Of a stretch of DNA of 64,000 nucleotides, positions 36,080 to 45,063 are shown piece after piece. Source of the stretch: Flavobacterium sp. MDT1-60 (lineage in GTDB: Bacteria > Bacteroidota > Bacteroidia > Flavobacteriales > Flavobacteriaceae). Where the stretch lies: the NCBI RefSeq assembly GCF_014844035.1, contig NZ_CP062159.1:434001-498000 (forward strand), given 5' to 3'. The translations under genes were made by a program, and so were the position numbers. Within the stretch, counting starts at the first letter, position 1, and the number at the start of each line of letters is the position of its first letter. The notes below the pieces were generated by a model that was not told where the DNA came from, did not search any database, and saw nothing but the letters and a program-made list of their open reading frames with translations.

Positions 36080-36820
36080 TTATTTCTTATCTATTTTTTC
36101 CTGAAATGCAAAATAAGCTCTTTGTGATGCTTTTTCTTCTGCTTTCTTTTTTGAAGTTGCTCGCGCTCTTGCGATTACTTTATCGTCTATACTTAATTTG
36201 ACACCGAACAGGCGTTGTCCGTCAATACCATTATCTTCAAAAATGTCATAATGAAAGACCCTCTTCTCTTTCTGACACCATTCAATAACTAAACTTTTAT
36301 AACTAATTACCTTTCCTTCAAGTCGGGCAATATCGACATAAGGAGTCACTACTCTTTTTTGTATAAATTTTTCGCAAAAAGCATATCCTTTATCCAGGTA
36401 AATAGCTCCAATAAGCGATTCAAAAATATTACCATGAATATTTTCTCCAAAATGCTGAATAGGCACTTTACTCTCTACAAAGCGCACTAAATTCAAATCT
36501 TTGCCTAATTCATTCAAATGCTCGCGACTTACAATTTTTGATCGCATTTTGGTTAGATAACCTTCGTCTCCATTTGGTGCTTTATTAAATAAATGTGCAG
36601 CAATTACGGCACTTAACATAGCATCTCCTAAAAATTCCAGTCGTTCGTAATTAATTGGGTTTCCAGATTCATCTAATTTATTTGAAGATCTGTGCGTAAA
36701 TGCTTTCTTATAAAAATCAACATTTGCAGGCGGAAAACCAAGTATTTTCTGAATAGTGTCAAAAAAAATCCCGTCTTCTAGAGAACGGGATTTAGAAAAT
36801 ATTTTTTTGATAATATTCAT
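36080..36820 (-). CDS. rnc: ribonuclease III
   Basis: A 246-residue double-strand-specific endoribonuclease for rRNA and mRNA processing. NYERLEFLGDAMLSAVIA is the signature with the catalytic Glu and Asp, FESLIGAIYLDKGY the second acidic cluster, and the C-terminal third (YKSLVIEWCQKEKRV...KKKAEEKASQRAYFAF) a double-stranded-RNA-binding domain. Length is normal. It lies nine bases after fabF, so translation and transcription are probably joined with the acpP-fabF unit. Confidence 0.96.
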   Translation of the reverse strand: MNIIKKIFSKSRSLEDGIFFDTIQKILGFPPANVDFYKKAFTHRSSNKLDESGNPINYERLEFLGDAMLSAVIAAHLFNKAPNGDEGYLTKMRSKIVSREHLNELGKDLNLVRFVESKVPIQHFGENIHGNIFESLIGAIYLDKGYAFCEKFIQKRVVTPYVDIARLEGKVISYKSLVIEWCQKEKRVFHYDIFEDNGIDGQRLFGVKLSIDDKVIARARATSKKKAEEKASQRAYFAFQEKIDKK

Positions 36821-36829
36821 ATACAGAAA

Positions 36830-38083
36830 TTAGTCAACTAATTTTTTAAACAATACACAAGCATTGTGACCACCAAAACCAAAAGTGTTACTCATGGCAA
36901 CATTTACTTCTCTTTTTTGAGGTTTGTTTAGTGTAAGGTTCAATGCAGGATCAATTTTTTCATCAACTACTGTATGGTTAATCGTTGGAGGAACAATACT
37001 GTGTTGCATCGCCAAAATTGAAGCAATTGCCTCAATAGCTCCGGCAGCACCAAGTAAGTGACCTGTCATTGATTTTGTTGAGTTAATATTGATGTTTTTT
37101 GCATGCTCACCAAATACGGCGCTAATTGCTTTTAATTCGGCTACATCTCCTAATGGAGTAGAAGTTCCGTGTGTATTGATATGATCAATATCTTCAGGAT
37201 TCATTCCAGCATCTCTCAATGTATTTTTCATTACTGCAATAACACCAATTCCTTCCGGATGCGGCGCAGTTAAATGGTAGGCATCAGATGACATTCCTCC
37301 TCCTCCAATTTCACAATAAATTTTTGCGCCTCTGGCTTTAGCATGTTCATAATCTTCAAGAACCAAAGCTCCTGCTCCTTCTCCTAATACAAAACCATCT
37401 CTGGTTCCATCAAAAGGTCTTGAAGCCGTTTCCGGACTTTCGTTTCTTGTAGATAAAGCGTGCATAGAGTTAAAACCTCCCATACCAGCAATGGTAATAG
37501 CAGCTTCAGAACCACCAGATACAATAATATCACACATTCCTAAACGGATGTAGTTGAAAGCATCAATTAATGCATTTGCAGAAGATGCACATGCAGAAAC
37601 CGTAGTATAATTTGGACCCATATAACCATTACGCATCGAAATGTGCGCAGGAGCAATATCGGCAATCATTTTAGGTATAAAAAACGGATTGAATTTTGGA
37701 GTTCCGTCACCTTTAGCATAATAAATTACTTCTTCCTGAAAAGTTTCTAAACCTCCAATTCCTGCTCCCCAGATAACACCAACTCTTGTTTTATCGACAT
37801 TATCATCTGTAAGTCCTGCATCTTTGATAGCTTCATCACTGGCAGCAATTGCATATTGAGCAAATTTATCCAATCTACGAGATTCCTTGCGATCCATGTA
37901 ATCTTCAATGTTGAAGTTTTTTACTTCGCAGGCAAATTTCGTTTTATGCTTCTCTGTATCATAATATGTTATAGGAGCCGCTCCGCTAACCCCATTCACA
38001 AGTGCATTCCAATAATCCTGGATATTATTCCCGATAGGAGTAAGTGCACCTAATCCTGTTACAACAACTCGCCTTAATGCCAT
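36830..38083 (-). CDS. fabF: beta-ketoacyl-ACP synthase II
   Basis: A 417-residue condensing enzyme that extends acyl-ACP with malonyl-ACP. RRVVVTGLGALTPIGN is the usual start; TVSACASSANALIDAF contains the nucleophilic Cys, NTHGTSTPLGDVAE the first active-site His and STKSMTGHLLGAAGAIEA the Lys and second His; the end NTFGFGGHNACVLFKK is typical. It sits between acpP upstream and rnc downstream in the standard flavobacterial order. A 238-base gap with a foldback separates it from acpP. Confidence 0.97.
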   Translation of the reverse strand: MALRRVVVTGLGALTPIGNNIQDYWNALVNGVSGAAPITYYDTEKHKTKFACEVKNFNIEDYMDRKESRRLDKFAQYAIAASDEAIKDAGLTDDNVDKTRVGVIWGAGIGGLETFQEEVIYYAKGDGTPKFNPFFIPKMIADIAPAHISMRNGYMGPNYTTVSACASSANALIDAFNYIRLGMCDIIVSGGSEAAITIAGMGGFNSMHALSTRNESPETASRPFDGTRDGFVLGEGAGALVLEDYEHAKARGAKIYCEIGGGGMSSDAYHLTAPHPEGIGVIAVMKNTLRDAGMNPEDIDHINTHGTSTPLGDVAELKAISAVFGEHAKNININSTKSMTGHLLGAAGAIEAIASILAMQHSIVPPTINHTVVDEKIDPALNLTLNKPQKREVNVAMSNTFGFGGHNACVLFKKLVD

Positions 38084-38216
38084 AAATATGTATTTTGTAC
38101 TTTAAACAAATAAAACCCACGCTTTCTTAATTGTATTGTTACTTAAGAGCCATGGGCATTACAATATAAATATATCTTTTTGATTGAAAACCAATCGAAA
38201 TTTAAATTTTAAAAAA

Positions 38217-38324
38217 AATAATAACACCCGATCCTTAGAAATTACAAAAATCAAAAGTCAAATTCCAATTGGAACTTGGAATTTCAAAAATTGGTATTTT
38301 TAGAAACCGGGTGCAGTATTATTA
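38217..38324. repeat. imperfect foldback between acpP and fabF
   Basis: Arms AACACCCG and CGGGTGcagTATT (about 38222-38230 and 38309-38320, with AATAATA/TATTATT extensions) enclose TTGGAATTT-type words that also occur near 40600-40675 and 63890. The right end touches the acpP stop codon. It may act as a partial terminator; it looks like an inserted repeat. Confidence 0.45.
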
Positions 38325-38558
38325 TTTTTTAGCTTCCTCGATATAAGAAATAGCTTGACCAACAGTAGCAATGTTTTCTGCTTGATCGTCTGGAATTTGA
38401 ATATCAAATTCTTTTTCGAATTCCATAATAAGCTCAACAGTGTCTAATGAGTCAGCTCCTAAATCATTAGTGAAGCTTGCTTCTGTTACAACTTCGTTTT
38501 CGTCAACACCTAATTTGTCTACGATAATCGCTTTTACTCTTGATGCAATGTCTGACAT
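38322..38558 (-). CDS. acpP: acyl carrier protein
   Basis: A 78-residue acidic helical protein carrying fatty-acyl intermediates on a phosphopantetheine arm. [15 protein letters not shown] contains the attachment Ser37. The helix pattern, acidity and length are those of the standard AcpP. It is followed by fabF on the same strand and is divergent from purN, the usual Bacteroidota arrangement. Confidence 0.98.
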   Translation of the reverse strand: MSDIASRVKAIIVDKLGVDENEVVTEASFTNDLGADSLDTVELIMEFEKEFDIQIPDDQAENIATVGQAISYIEEAKK

Positions 38559-38733
38559 AATCTTTAATTTTAGAATTTAATTTGTTGGCAAAAATAAAAA
38601 ACTTTATTTTAAAACAACTATTTAGTTTATAAATGTAACACTAATTTATAAAATTAATTTCAAGAAAGCCCTTTTAATACTATTTATTTTCGATTTTTAT
38701 TCCGTTTTTTGCATTCTCAAAATAAACTCGATT

Positions 38734-39318
38734 ATGAAAAAAATTATTGTTTTTGCCTCAGGATCAGGAACTAATGCAGAAAACATTATAAAATATTTTG
38801 CAAAAACTAAAATTGCAAATGTGGTTTCGGTATTTACCAACAATGCTTCGGCAAAAGTCATCGAAAGAGCAAAAAATCATCAAATTCCAGTCGAAATCTT
38901 CTCAAAAAACGAACTTTTAGAGCGAAATGTCTTACAAAAAATACAAGAAATCGACCCGGATCTGATAGTTCTGGCTGGTTTCTTATTGAAGTTTCCTGAA
39001 AATATAATCGAGAAATATCCTAATAAAATCATTAACATTCATCCGGCGCTTTTACCTAATTATGGAGGCAAAGGAATGTACGGAATGCACATACACAGGG
39101 CTATAGTGAATAATAAGGAGAAAGAAACCGGAATTTCAATTCATTATGTAAATGAAAATTATGATGAAGGCGGTATTATTTTCCAGAAAAATGTAGCCTT
39201 AACAGAGGAAGACACTCCGGAAACAGTAGCCGAAAAGATTCATGAACTGGAACAAAAGTATTTTCCGGAAATTATTCAGGCAGTACTGGAAGATTCAGAA
39301 AAAGAAAATTCCAATTAA
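38734..39318 (+). CDS. purN: phosphoribosylglycinamide formyltransferase
   Basis: A 194-residue enzyme using 10-formyl-tetrahydrofolate to formylate GAR in purine synthesis. KKIIVFASGSGTNAENIIKYF binds the ribose phosphate; DLIVLAGFLLKFPENII precedes NIHPALLPNYGGKGMYG with the catalytic Asn-His pair, and HYVNENYDEGGIIFQ holds the catalytic Asp. Length is normal. It is divergent from acpP with a 175-base shared upstream region. Confidence 0.95.
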   Translation: MKKIIVFASGSGTNAENIIKYFAKTKIANVVSVFTNNASAKVIERAKNHQIPVEIFSKNELLERNVLQKIQEIDPDLIVLAGFLLKFPENIIEKYPNKIINIHPALLPNYGGKGMYGMHIHRAIVNNKEKETGISIHYVNENYDEGGIIFQKNVALTEEDTPETVAEKIHELEQKYFPEIIQAVLEDSEKENSN

Positions 39319-39512
39319 CAAAAATTCCAAAAAAATTAAACCATATAAGTAATATAAGTAAATATAATAGCATGTCTAATCTTACTGCCTTAAAGAAATA
39401 TAAGCTTTAATAATCTTATTTTTCTTATATACCAACAAAGGCTCATAGACAAAGTTTAAAATGAACTTATATCACTTATATGGTGGAAAGAATATGGTGA
39501 AAAAAAACAACG

Positions 39513-39992
39513 ATGACTCACGAAGTACACATATATACTGATGGCGCTGCAAAAGGAAATCCCGGAAACGGAGGTTATGGTGTGGTAATGGAATTGGTTG
39601 GAACGCCACATAAAAAAGAATTTTACGAAGGTTTTCGTTTGACTACTAATAACAGAATGGAACTTTTGGCTGTGATTGTTGGCTTGGAGAAATTGAAAAA
39701 CCCAAATATGAAGGTTTTAGTTATTTCGGATTCTAAATATGTTGTGGATTCTGTTGAGAAAAAATGGGTTTTGGGTTGGGAGAAAAAGAAATTTGCCGGA
39801 AGAAAAAATGCCGATTTATGGAAACGCTTTTTAATTGTTTACCGCAAACACCAGGTCAATTTTAAATGGATAAAGGGCCACAATAATCATCCTCAAAACG
39901 AACGTTGTGATCAATTGGCTGTTATGGCATCCATGCAACCTACTCTTTCTGTTGATGTTTATTATGAAACCATCGGTTCAAAAATGGAATAA
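39513..39992 (+). CDS. rnhA: ribonuclease HI
   Basis: A 159-residue RNase H fold that cuts RNA in RNA-DNA hybrids. IYTDGAAKGNPGNGGYG supplies Asp10, TNNRMELLAVIVGLE the Glu, VISDSKYVVDSV the second Asp and NERCDQLAVMAS the last, completing the DEDD set. The basic loop (GWEKKKFAGRKNADLWKRF) resembles the handle region. It ends at a strong bidirectional terminator facing the DUF6249 gene. Confidence 0.94.
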   Translation: MTHEVHIYTDGAAKGNPGNGGYGVVMELVGTPHKKEFYEGFRLTTNNRMELLAVIVGLEKLKNPNMKVLVISDSKYVVDSVEKKWVLGWEKKKFAGRKNADLWKRFLIVYRKHQVNFKWIKGHNNHPQNERCDQLAVMASMQPTLSVDVYYETIGSKME

Positions 39993-39993
39993 A

Positions 39994-40027
39994 AAAACGC
40001 ATCAGGAATATTTTCCTGATGCGTTTT
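39994..40027. terminator. bidirectional terminator between rnhA and the DUF6249 gene
   Basis: Perfect stem AAAACGCATCAGGAA / TTCCTGATGCGTTTT with a four-base loop between two convergent genes. Confidence 0.92.
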
Positions 40028-40047
40028 AAGATACTAACTTAGAAAAT

Positions 40048-40392
40048 TTATTCTTTATCTAAATCCTTCGCAGTTCTAAATCCGCCCAATAAGCCAACTC
40101 CCGCCATTATAAATATGATAGAAGGATAAACCGCATCATCATCTAAAGAAGTATAGGTTGTAATTAATAAGGCTAGAAAAATTCCAACCCCGCTTCCTAT
40201 TAATAAGAAAGCCAAATTCACAACAAAAACTTTCCACGCAGGGCCTTTCCCAGCTCCTTTTAAAAAGATACTTGCATCAACGCCTTTTTCTATAAGCGCC
40301 ATACGCTCTCTGTTTCTAGTTGAGAAAAAAAGATAGACAATCCCGAAGATCATCAAAAACATGCTAATTGGTATTAAAATTTCTGGTCCCAT
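40048..40392 (-). CDS. small membrane protein (DUF6249-like), ECF-sigma target candidate
   Basis: A 114-residue protein with three hydrophobic segments: ILIPISMFLMIFGIVYLFFS at the N-terminus, then after a basic stretch (RNRERMALIEKGVDASIFL) VFVVNLAFLLIGSGVGIFLALLI and a third near YPSIIFIMAGVGLLGG. The RNRERMALIEKG segment is characteristic of DUF6249-like proteins. It is divergent from the ECF sigma factor gene, and both have the same GTAACC-N16-CGTCC motif upstream, so it is very probably controlled by that sigma factor. The biochemical role is unknown. Confidence 0.8.
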   Translation of the reverse strand: MGPEILIPISMFLMIFGIVYLFFSTRNRERMALIEKGVDASIFLKGAGKGPAWKVFVVNLAFLLIGSGVGIFLALLITTYTSLDDDAVYPSIIFIMAGVGLLGGFRTAKDLDKE

Positions 40393-40428
40393 AATAATTT
40401 TGTTTATTTAATTGATTGATACTTCATA

Positions 40429-40455
40429 GGACGACTGGTTTTAAATTTAGGTTAC
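40429..40455 (-). promoter_or_regulatory. ECF-type promoter of the DUF6249 gene
   Basis: On the minus strand GTAACC (40455-40450), 16 bases, CGTCC (40433-40429). The same boxes with the same spacing precede the sigma gene at 40699-40725. The expected start site near 40421 leaves a leader of about 30 bases. Confidence 0.75.
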
Positions 40456-40567
40456 AACAAATTGAAAAAATTCTAAAAAAAGAAACTTAAAATTCCAAAA
40501 GTTACTGATTATCAGTTAATTTTGGATTATTAATTCTTTTTAATGTGAAATATATTGCCACTTTTTT

Positions 40568-40590
40568 TCATCTCGACGGAGGCGAGATGA
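40568..40590. repeat. short hairpin, relic of an intergenic repeat
   Basis: Arms TCATCTCG / CGAGATGA with an ACGGAGG loop, resembling a worn-down version of the TCATTTCGAcgaaggag palindrome family at 12938. TTGGAATTT words flank it. Confidence 0.45.
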
Positions 40591-40698
40591 CGATATTACG
40601 TTTAAGTCTGTATCGGAAAATTGGAATTTGGAATTTAATTATTGGAATTTAATTTTAAGGTTGGAATTTGAAAATTGAAATTTATTTTTCAATTTCTT

Positions 40699-40725
40699 GT
40701 AACCTAAACAAACAAACCATCGTCC
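40699..40725 (+). promoter_or_regulatory. ECF-type autoregulatory promoter of the sigma factor gene
   Basis: GTAACC at 40699-40704 and CGTCC at 40721-40725 with a 16-base spacer, followed by TAT. The ATG at 40734 lies only nine bases after CGTCC, so the mRNA would have almost no leader. Matches the divergent promoter at 40429-40455. Confidence 0.75.
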
Positions 40726-40733
40726 TATATAAT

Positions 40734-41321
40734 ATGAGTGCAATCAGTGATCAACATTATATCGATAAAATCCTTCAGGGCGAGACCAATTCTTTTGCCG
40801 TGCTTGTGGATCGTTATAAGGATATGATTTTTACTTTGGCATTGAAAATGATTAAAAACAGAGAAGAAGCTGAAGAAGTTGCACAGGATACTTTTATTAA
40901 AATTTACAGTTCGTTGAGCAAGTTTAAAGGCGATTCGAAATTTTCGACATGGATTTATAAAATAGCTTATAATACGTGCTTAGATCGTTTGAAGAAAAAC
41001 AAAAAAGAAGATCTTAATATATCGATAGATGAATTTTCGGCACATTTAATTAAAACGATGGATAATGCCCTGAGTGCTTTGGAAGATAAAGAACGAAAGC
41101 AGACAATTCAAAATTGTTTGAATTTGTTACCGAGTGAAGAGAATTTCCTGCTAACTTTATTTTATTTTGAAGATCAGAGCTTAGAAGAAATCGGAAAGGT
41201 TATGAATATTAATGCTAACAATGTCAAAGTAAAATTATTTAGAAGCCGACAGAAATTAGCGGTAATTTTGAAAAAGCAATTAGAACCAGAAATAGTAGCG
41301 TGTTATGAAAGAGAACGATAA
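40734..41321 (+). CDS. ECF-type RNA polymerase sigma factor
   Basis: 195 residues from the ATG at 40734 (a TTG at 40668 lies upstream of the promoter motif and cannot be used). Region 2 is FAVLVDRYKDMIFTLALKMIKNREEAEEVAQDTFIKIYSSL with KFSTWIYKIAYNTCLDRLKK; region 4 is LLTLFYFEDQSLEEIGKVMNINANNVKVKLFRSRQKL. The next gene, an anti-sigma-like membrane protein, overlaps by 17 bases. A GTAACC-N16-CGTCC motif precedes both this gene and the divergent membrane protein gene, suggesting autoregulation. Confidence 0.93.
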   Translation: MSAISDQHYIDKILQGETNSFAVLVDRYKDMIFTLALKMIKNREEAEEVAQDTFIKIYSSLSKFKGDSKFSTWIYKIAYNTCLDRLKKNKKEDLNISIDEFSAHLIKTMDNALSALEDKERKQTIQNCLNLLPSEENFLLTLFYFEDQSLEEIGKVMNINANNVKVKLFRSRQKLAVILKKQLEPEIVACYERER

Positions 41322-41700
41322 AAACATAGAAAATCTTATTGATAAAATGATGGCCGAAGATACTTTGGAAACACCATCTTTTGACTTTACTTCAAAAATA
41401 ATGGCTCAGGTTTTAGTGGCCGAAAAAAGCAAAATTAAAAACTATCAACCTTTGATTTCTAAATCGACCTGGGTTTTCATTGGCATTTGTTTAGTAGCTA
41501 TCGCAATTTATTCTTCTCTTTTTTCAGTGCCCGAAAACAATTTGGAAATCGGAAAATCATACACAGACAATCTTTTCGCATTTTTCTCCGGAATTCATCT
41601 TTCAAAAAACATCTTATATGCTTTTATGGTTGTTCCTTTTATGATTCTAATTCAGATTGGGTTATTGAAGAATTATTTTGATAAGAGGTATCAGTTGTAG
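41305..41700 (+). CDS. putative anti-sigma factor, membrane protein
   Basis: A 131-residue protein overlapping the sigma gene by 17 bases. The N-terminal ~55 residues are charged and cytoplasmic (NIENLIDKMMAEDTLETPSFDFTSKIMAQVL); two hydrophobic segments follow, STWVFIGICLVAIAIYSSLF and ILYAFMVVPFMILIQIGLL. No zinc-finger (HxxxCxxC) motif is seen. Position and topology fit an anti-sigma factor that holds the sigma factor at the membrane; RseP-type proteolysis could release it, which is inference. Confidence 0.75.
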   Translation: MKENDKNIENLIDKMMAEDTLETPSFDFTSKIMAQVLVAEKSKIKNYQPLISKSTWVFIGICLVAIAIYSSLFSVPENNLEIGKSYTDNLFAFFSGIHLSKNILYAFMVVPFMILIQIGLLKNYFDKRYQL

Positions 41701-41884
41701 ACTCTTTTATTCAATTATTAATTTGAAAACATTCAAAGCATTTTTCGAAAATAAGTATTGCATTTTAAATCCAAAAAACATATTTTAATCCTTCAAAAGA
41801 TTCAAATATAATACTCTCATTTACAATAGTTTTAGCCCCGCAAACGATATTGTTTTTTTATGAAAATTTTGAGAACCTAAACCG

Positions 41885-41915
41885 TTGCAATATTGTAACT
41901 TATGAAGTATCTTTG
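41885..41915 (+). promoter_or_regulatory. housekeeping promoter of the PfkB-family gene
   Basis: TTG at 41885-41887, a 20-base spacer and TATCTTTG at 41908-41915, a good fit to the Bacteroidota -33/-7 consensus, 23 bases before the ATG. Confidence 0.7.
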
Positions 41916-41938
41916 CACCCTAATTCGAAATTCATAAA

Positions 41939-42862
41939 ATGAATAAATTATTGATTGTTGGAACGGTTGCTTTCGACGCGATTGAAACTCCTTTCGGAAA
42001 AACAGATAAAATATTAGGTGGTGCTGCAACATACATTGGTTTATCAGCATCCTTTTTTAACTTGCAATCGGCCATCGTTTCTGTAGTTGGCGACGATTTT
42101 CCCCAAGAACATTTAGATCTTTTAACTTCAAGAAATATTGATATCTCTGGTATCGAAATTGTAAAAGGCGGAAAAACCTTTTTCTGGAGCGGTTTATATC
42201 ACAACGATCTAAATTCAAGAGACACTCTAATTACTGAACTAAATGTTTTGGCAGATTTTCAGCCGAAAGTTCCACAAAATTATAAAGATGCTGATGTTGT
42301 GATGTTAGGAAACTTACATCCTTTAGTACAAAGCAGTGTTTTAGATCAAATGGAGAAAAAACCAAAATTAGTAGTTTTAGACACTATGAACTTTTGGATG
42401 GACTGCGCTCTTCCTGAATTATTGGACGTAATCAAACGTGTAGACGTTATTACTATTAATGATGAAGAAGCAAGACAACTTTCAGGAGAATATTCATTAG
42501 TAAAAGCAGCAAACAAAATCCAGGAATTGGGACCAAAATATGTGGTAATCAAAAAAGGAGAACATGGTGCGCTTTTATTCCATAATAGGGAAGTGTTTTT
42601 TGCACCGGCTTTACCATTAGAAGATGTTTTTGATCCAACAGGAGCCGGAGACACTTTCGCGGGTGGGTTTTCCGGATTCATTGCACAAAGCGAAAACATT
42701 TCGTTTGGCAATATGAAAAATGCAATTATTTACGGTTCGAATTTAGCTTCATTTTGTGTGGAGAAATTTGGAACAGAAAGGATGGAAACATTAAGCAAAG
42801 CAGAAGTAGCGATTCGATTACAGCAATTTAAGTCGTTAACTCAGTTTGACATAGAAATATAA
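41939..42862 (+). CDS. PfkB-family carbohydrate kinase
   Basis: A 307-residue sugar kinase of the ribokinase fold. ILGGAATYIGLSASFFN near the N-terminus is the first PfkB signature, VITINDEEARQLSGEYSLVKAA lies in the middle, and DPTGAGDTFAGGFSGF near residue 232 is the second signature, with the catalytic Asp. The substrate is not predictable; Bacteroidota members next to amidophosphoribosyltransferase are common. It has a clean housekeeping promoter and a terminator, so it is probably transcribed alone. Confidence 0.9.
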   Translation: MNKLLIVGTVAFDAIETPFGKTDKILGGAATYIGLSASFFNLQSAIVSVVGDDFPQEHLDLLTSRNIDISGIEIVKGGKTFFWSGLYHNDLNSRDTLITELNVLADFQPKVPQNYKDADVVMLGNLHPLVQSSVLDQMEKKPKLVVLDTMNFWMDCALPELLDVIKRVDVITINDEEARQLSGEYSLVKAANKIQELGPKYVVIKKGEHGALLFHNREVFFAPALPLEDVFDPTGAGDTFAGGFSGFIAQSENISFGNMKNAIIYGSNLASFCVEKFGTERMETLSKAEVAIRLQQFKSLTQFDIEI

Positions 42863-42867
42863 TGCCC

Positions 42868-42897
42868 GAAAGCCTCGATAACACGGGGCTTTTTTTA
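42868..42897 (+). terminator. terminator after the PfkB-family gene
   Basis: Stem AAAGCCTCG / CGGGGCTTT (one G-T pair) with a short loop followed by seven Ts. Confidence 0.8.
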
Positions 42898-42943
42898 TTA
42901 CGTTAATACACACAACTTACAACAACACAAAATACAAAACACA

Positions 42944-44842
42944 ATGAGCGACGCTTTAAAACACGAATGTGGTATAGCCTTAGTTAGACTTCTTAAACCG
43001 CTTGAATATTACAAAGAAAAATACGGAACTGCTTTTTACGGGATACAAAAAATGTATCTGATGATGGAGAAGCAGCACAACCGCGGTCAGGATGGCGCTG
43101 GTTTTGCAAGTATTAAATTTGATGTTGAACCTGGTGAGCGTTATATCAGCAGAGTTCGTTCAAATCATGCACAGCCTATTCAGGACGTTTTCAAACAAAT
43201 TAATGAGCGTATTAATGAGGAAATGACAAGTCATCCTGAATACGCAAATGATGTTGCCCAACAAAAAGCAAACATACCTTATATTGGAGAACTATTTTTA
43301 GGACATGTTCGTTACGGAACTTTCGGAAAAAACAGTATCGAAAGTGTTCACCCATTTTTACGTCAAAGTAACTGGATGCACCGTAATTTGATTTTGGCCG
43401 GAAATTTTAACATGACAAATGTTAAAGAACTTTTCCAAAATCTGGTAGAACTTGGACAACATCCAAAAGAAATGGCTGATACTGTAACGGTTATGGAAAA
43501 AATTGGCCACTTCTTAGACAAAGAAGTAATGCAACTTTATCAGGACTGTAAACAAGAAGGTTATTCTAAAAGAGAAGCTTCTCCTGTAATCGCAGACCGA
43601 TTGGATATTGCAAAAATATTAACCCGTTCAGCAAAAAATTTAGATGGAGGTTATGCAATGGCCGGATTATTAGGTCATGGTGATGCTTTCGTATTTAGAG
43701 ATCCTGCCGGAATTCGTCCAGCTTATTTTTATCAGGATGACGAAGTAGTTGTTGTAGCTTCTGAAAGACCTGTTATTCAAACTGTATTTAATGTTCCTTT
43801 TGAAAGTGTTCAGGAAATTGATCCGGGAAATGCTTTGATTATTAAGAAAAGTGGAAAAGTTTCGATGGAACAAATCCTGGAACCAACCGTTAAAAAAGCA
43901 TGTTCGTTTGAAAGAATTTATTTTTCAAGAGGAAGTGATGCTGAAATTTATCAGGAACGTAAAAATTTAGGAAAACTAATTTTACCTGCTGTTCTTAAAT
44001 CAATTGACAGCGACACAGATAACACTGTTTTCTCTTATATCCCCAATACGGCCGAAACATCCTTTTATGGTTTAGTTGAAGCTGCTCAGGATTTCTTAAA
44101 TCAGAGAAAAAACAATTATATTTTAGAAAACAGAAATACACTTACAGCCGAAACACTTCAGGAGTTATTGGCAGTAAAAATCCGTACGGAGAAAGTGGCT
44201 ATCAAAGATGCTAAACTTAGAACCTTTATTACAGAAGACAGCAGCCGTGACGATTTAGTTGCTCACGTTTATGATGTAACTTACGGTGTTATCAAACCAA
44301 CTGATAATTTAGTTATAATCGATGACAGTATTGTTCGTGGTACGACTCTTAAAATGAGTATCATTAAAATGATGGATCGTTTGAAACCAAAACGTATCGT
44401 AATTGTTTCTTCGGCACCACAAATTCGTTACCCTGATTGTTACGGAATTGACATGGCAAAATTAGAAGGCCTTGTTGCTTTTAGAGCTGCTTTGGCTTTA
44501 TTGAAAGAAAGAAATTTATATCATATTGTAGATGAAGTTTATGCTAAATGTAAAGCTCAGGAAAACTATGTTGATACTGATGTGGTAAATTATGTAACAG
44601 CAATATATGATCAATTTACACCGGAAGAAATTTCAGATAAAATTGCAGAAATGTTAAGTTCACCTGAAATTAATGCAGAAGTAAAAATAATTTTCCAAAA
44701 AGTAGAAGATTTGCATATTGCGTGCCCTAAAAACCTGGGAGACTGGTACTTTACGGGAGATTATCCTACCCCTGGAGGAAATCGTGTAGTGAACCGTGCA
44801 TTTATGAATTTTTACGAAGGAAAAGACGCAAGAGCGTATTAA
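42944..44842 (+). CDS. purF: amidophosphoribosyltransferase (PurF-like, long form)
   Basis: A 632-residue protein. MSDALKHE precedes Cys9 (CGIALVR), the N-terminal nucleophile exposed after propeptide removal; HNRGQDGAGFAS and GHVRYGTFG complete the glutaminase domain. The phosphoribosyltransferase part carries NLVIIDDSIVRGTTLKMSI, the PRPP-binding loop. Together they transfer ammonia from glutamine to PRPP, the first purine step. It is over 100 residues longer than typical PurF of about 500; extra length lies in the glutaminase inserts and the C-terminus. A second shorter purF elsewhere in the genome is possible. Confidence 0.88.
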   Translation: MSDALKHECGIALVRLLKPLEYYKEKYGTAFYGIQKMYLMMEKQHNRGQDGAGFASIKFDVEPGERYISRVRSNHAQPIQDVFKQINERINEEMTSHPEYANDVAQQKANIPYIGELFLGHVRYGTFGKNSIESVHPFLRQSNWMHRNLILAGNFNMTNVKELFQNLVELGQHPKEMADTVTVMEKIGHFLDKEVMQLYQDCKQEGYSKREASPVIADRLDIAKILTRSAKNLDGGYAMAGLLGHGDAFVFRDPAGIRPAYFYQDDEVVVVASERPVIQTVFNVPFESVQEIDPGNALIIKKSGKVSMEQILEPTVKKACSFERIYFSRGSDAEIYQERKNLGKLILPAVLKSIDSDTDNTVFSYIPNTAETSFYGLVEAAQDFLNQRKNNYILENRNTLTAETLQELLAVKIRTEKVAIKDAKLRTFITEDSSRDDLVAHVYDVTYGVIKPTDNLVIIDDSIVRGTTLKMSIIKMMDRLKPKRIVIVSSAPQIRYPDCYGIDMAKLEGLVAFRAALALLKERNLYHIVDEVYAKCKAQENYVDTDVVNYVTAIYDQFTPEEISDKIAEMLSSPEINAEVKIIFQKVEDLHIACPKNLGDWYFTGDYPTPGGNRVVNRAFMNFYEGKDARAY

Positions 44843-44900
44843 AAGTATTAACAAAAGGTTAAAATGTGCATTTCATCGGTTTTTTTTGCCGTTAATCCTA

Positions 44901-45011
44901 TATGTTTGGCAAAACCGAAAAGCTAAATTACTTTTGGGACACCATAACATTAGTAGGTTAAGTTTATGGTAGATTTGGGGCAAAAAGGGTGGAAGCAATT
45001 CCACCTTTTTT
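44901..45011 (+). ncRNA. putative small RNA, tandem copy 1
   Basis: Core 44941-45011 begins with a hairpin (ACCATAA / TTATGGT, loop about 16), then the unpaired stretch AGATTTGGGGCAAAAA, then a terminator GGTGGAA / TTCCACC with Ts. Upstream TATGTTTG at 44901-44908 fits a -7 element. Copies 2 and 3 have the same core, with the terminator stem changed to GGCGGAA / TTCCGCC, a compensated T-A to C-G change. The feature span includes the promoter element. Confidence 0.65.
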
Positions 45012-45063
45012 ATTGGAGTAAACTGAAATATAGCGCTTTAAAAATTTAACACACTTAATCGGA

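Noticed and set aside
40668..40733. Upstream TTG start for the sigma factor
   Set aside because: It would put the GTAACC-N16-CGTCC promoter inside the coding region; the ATG at 40734 begins a normal ECF N-terminus.
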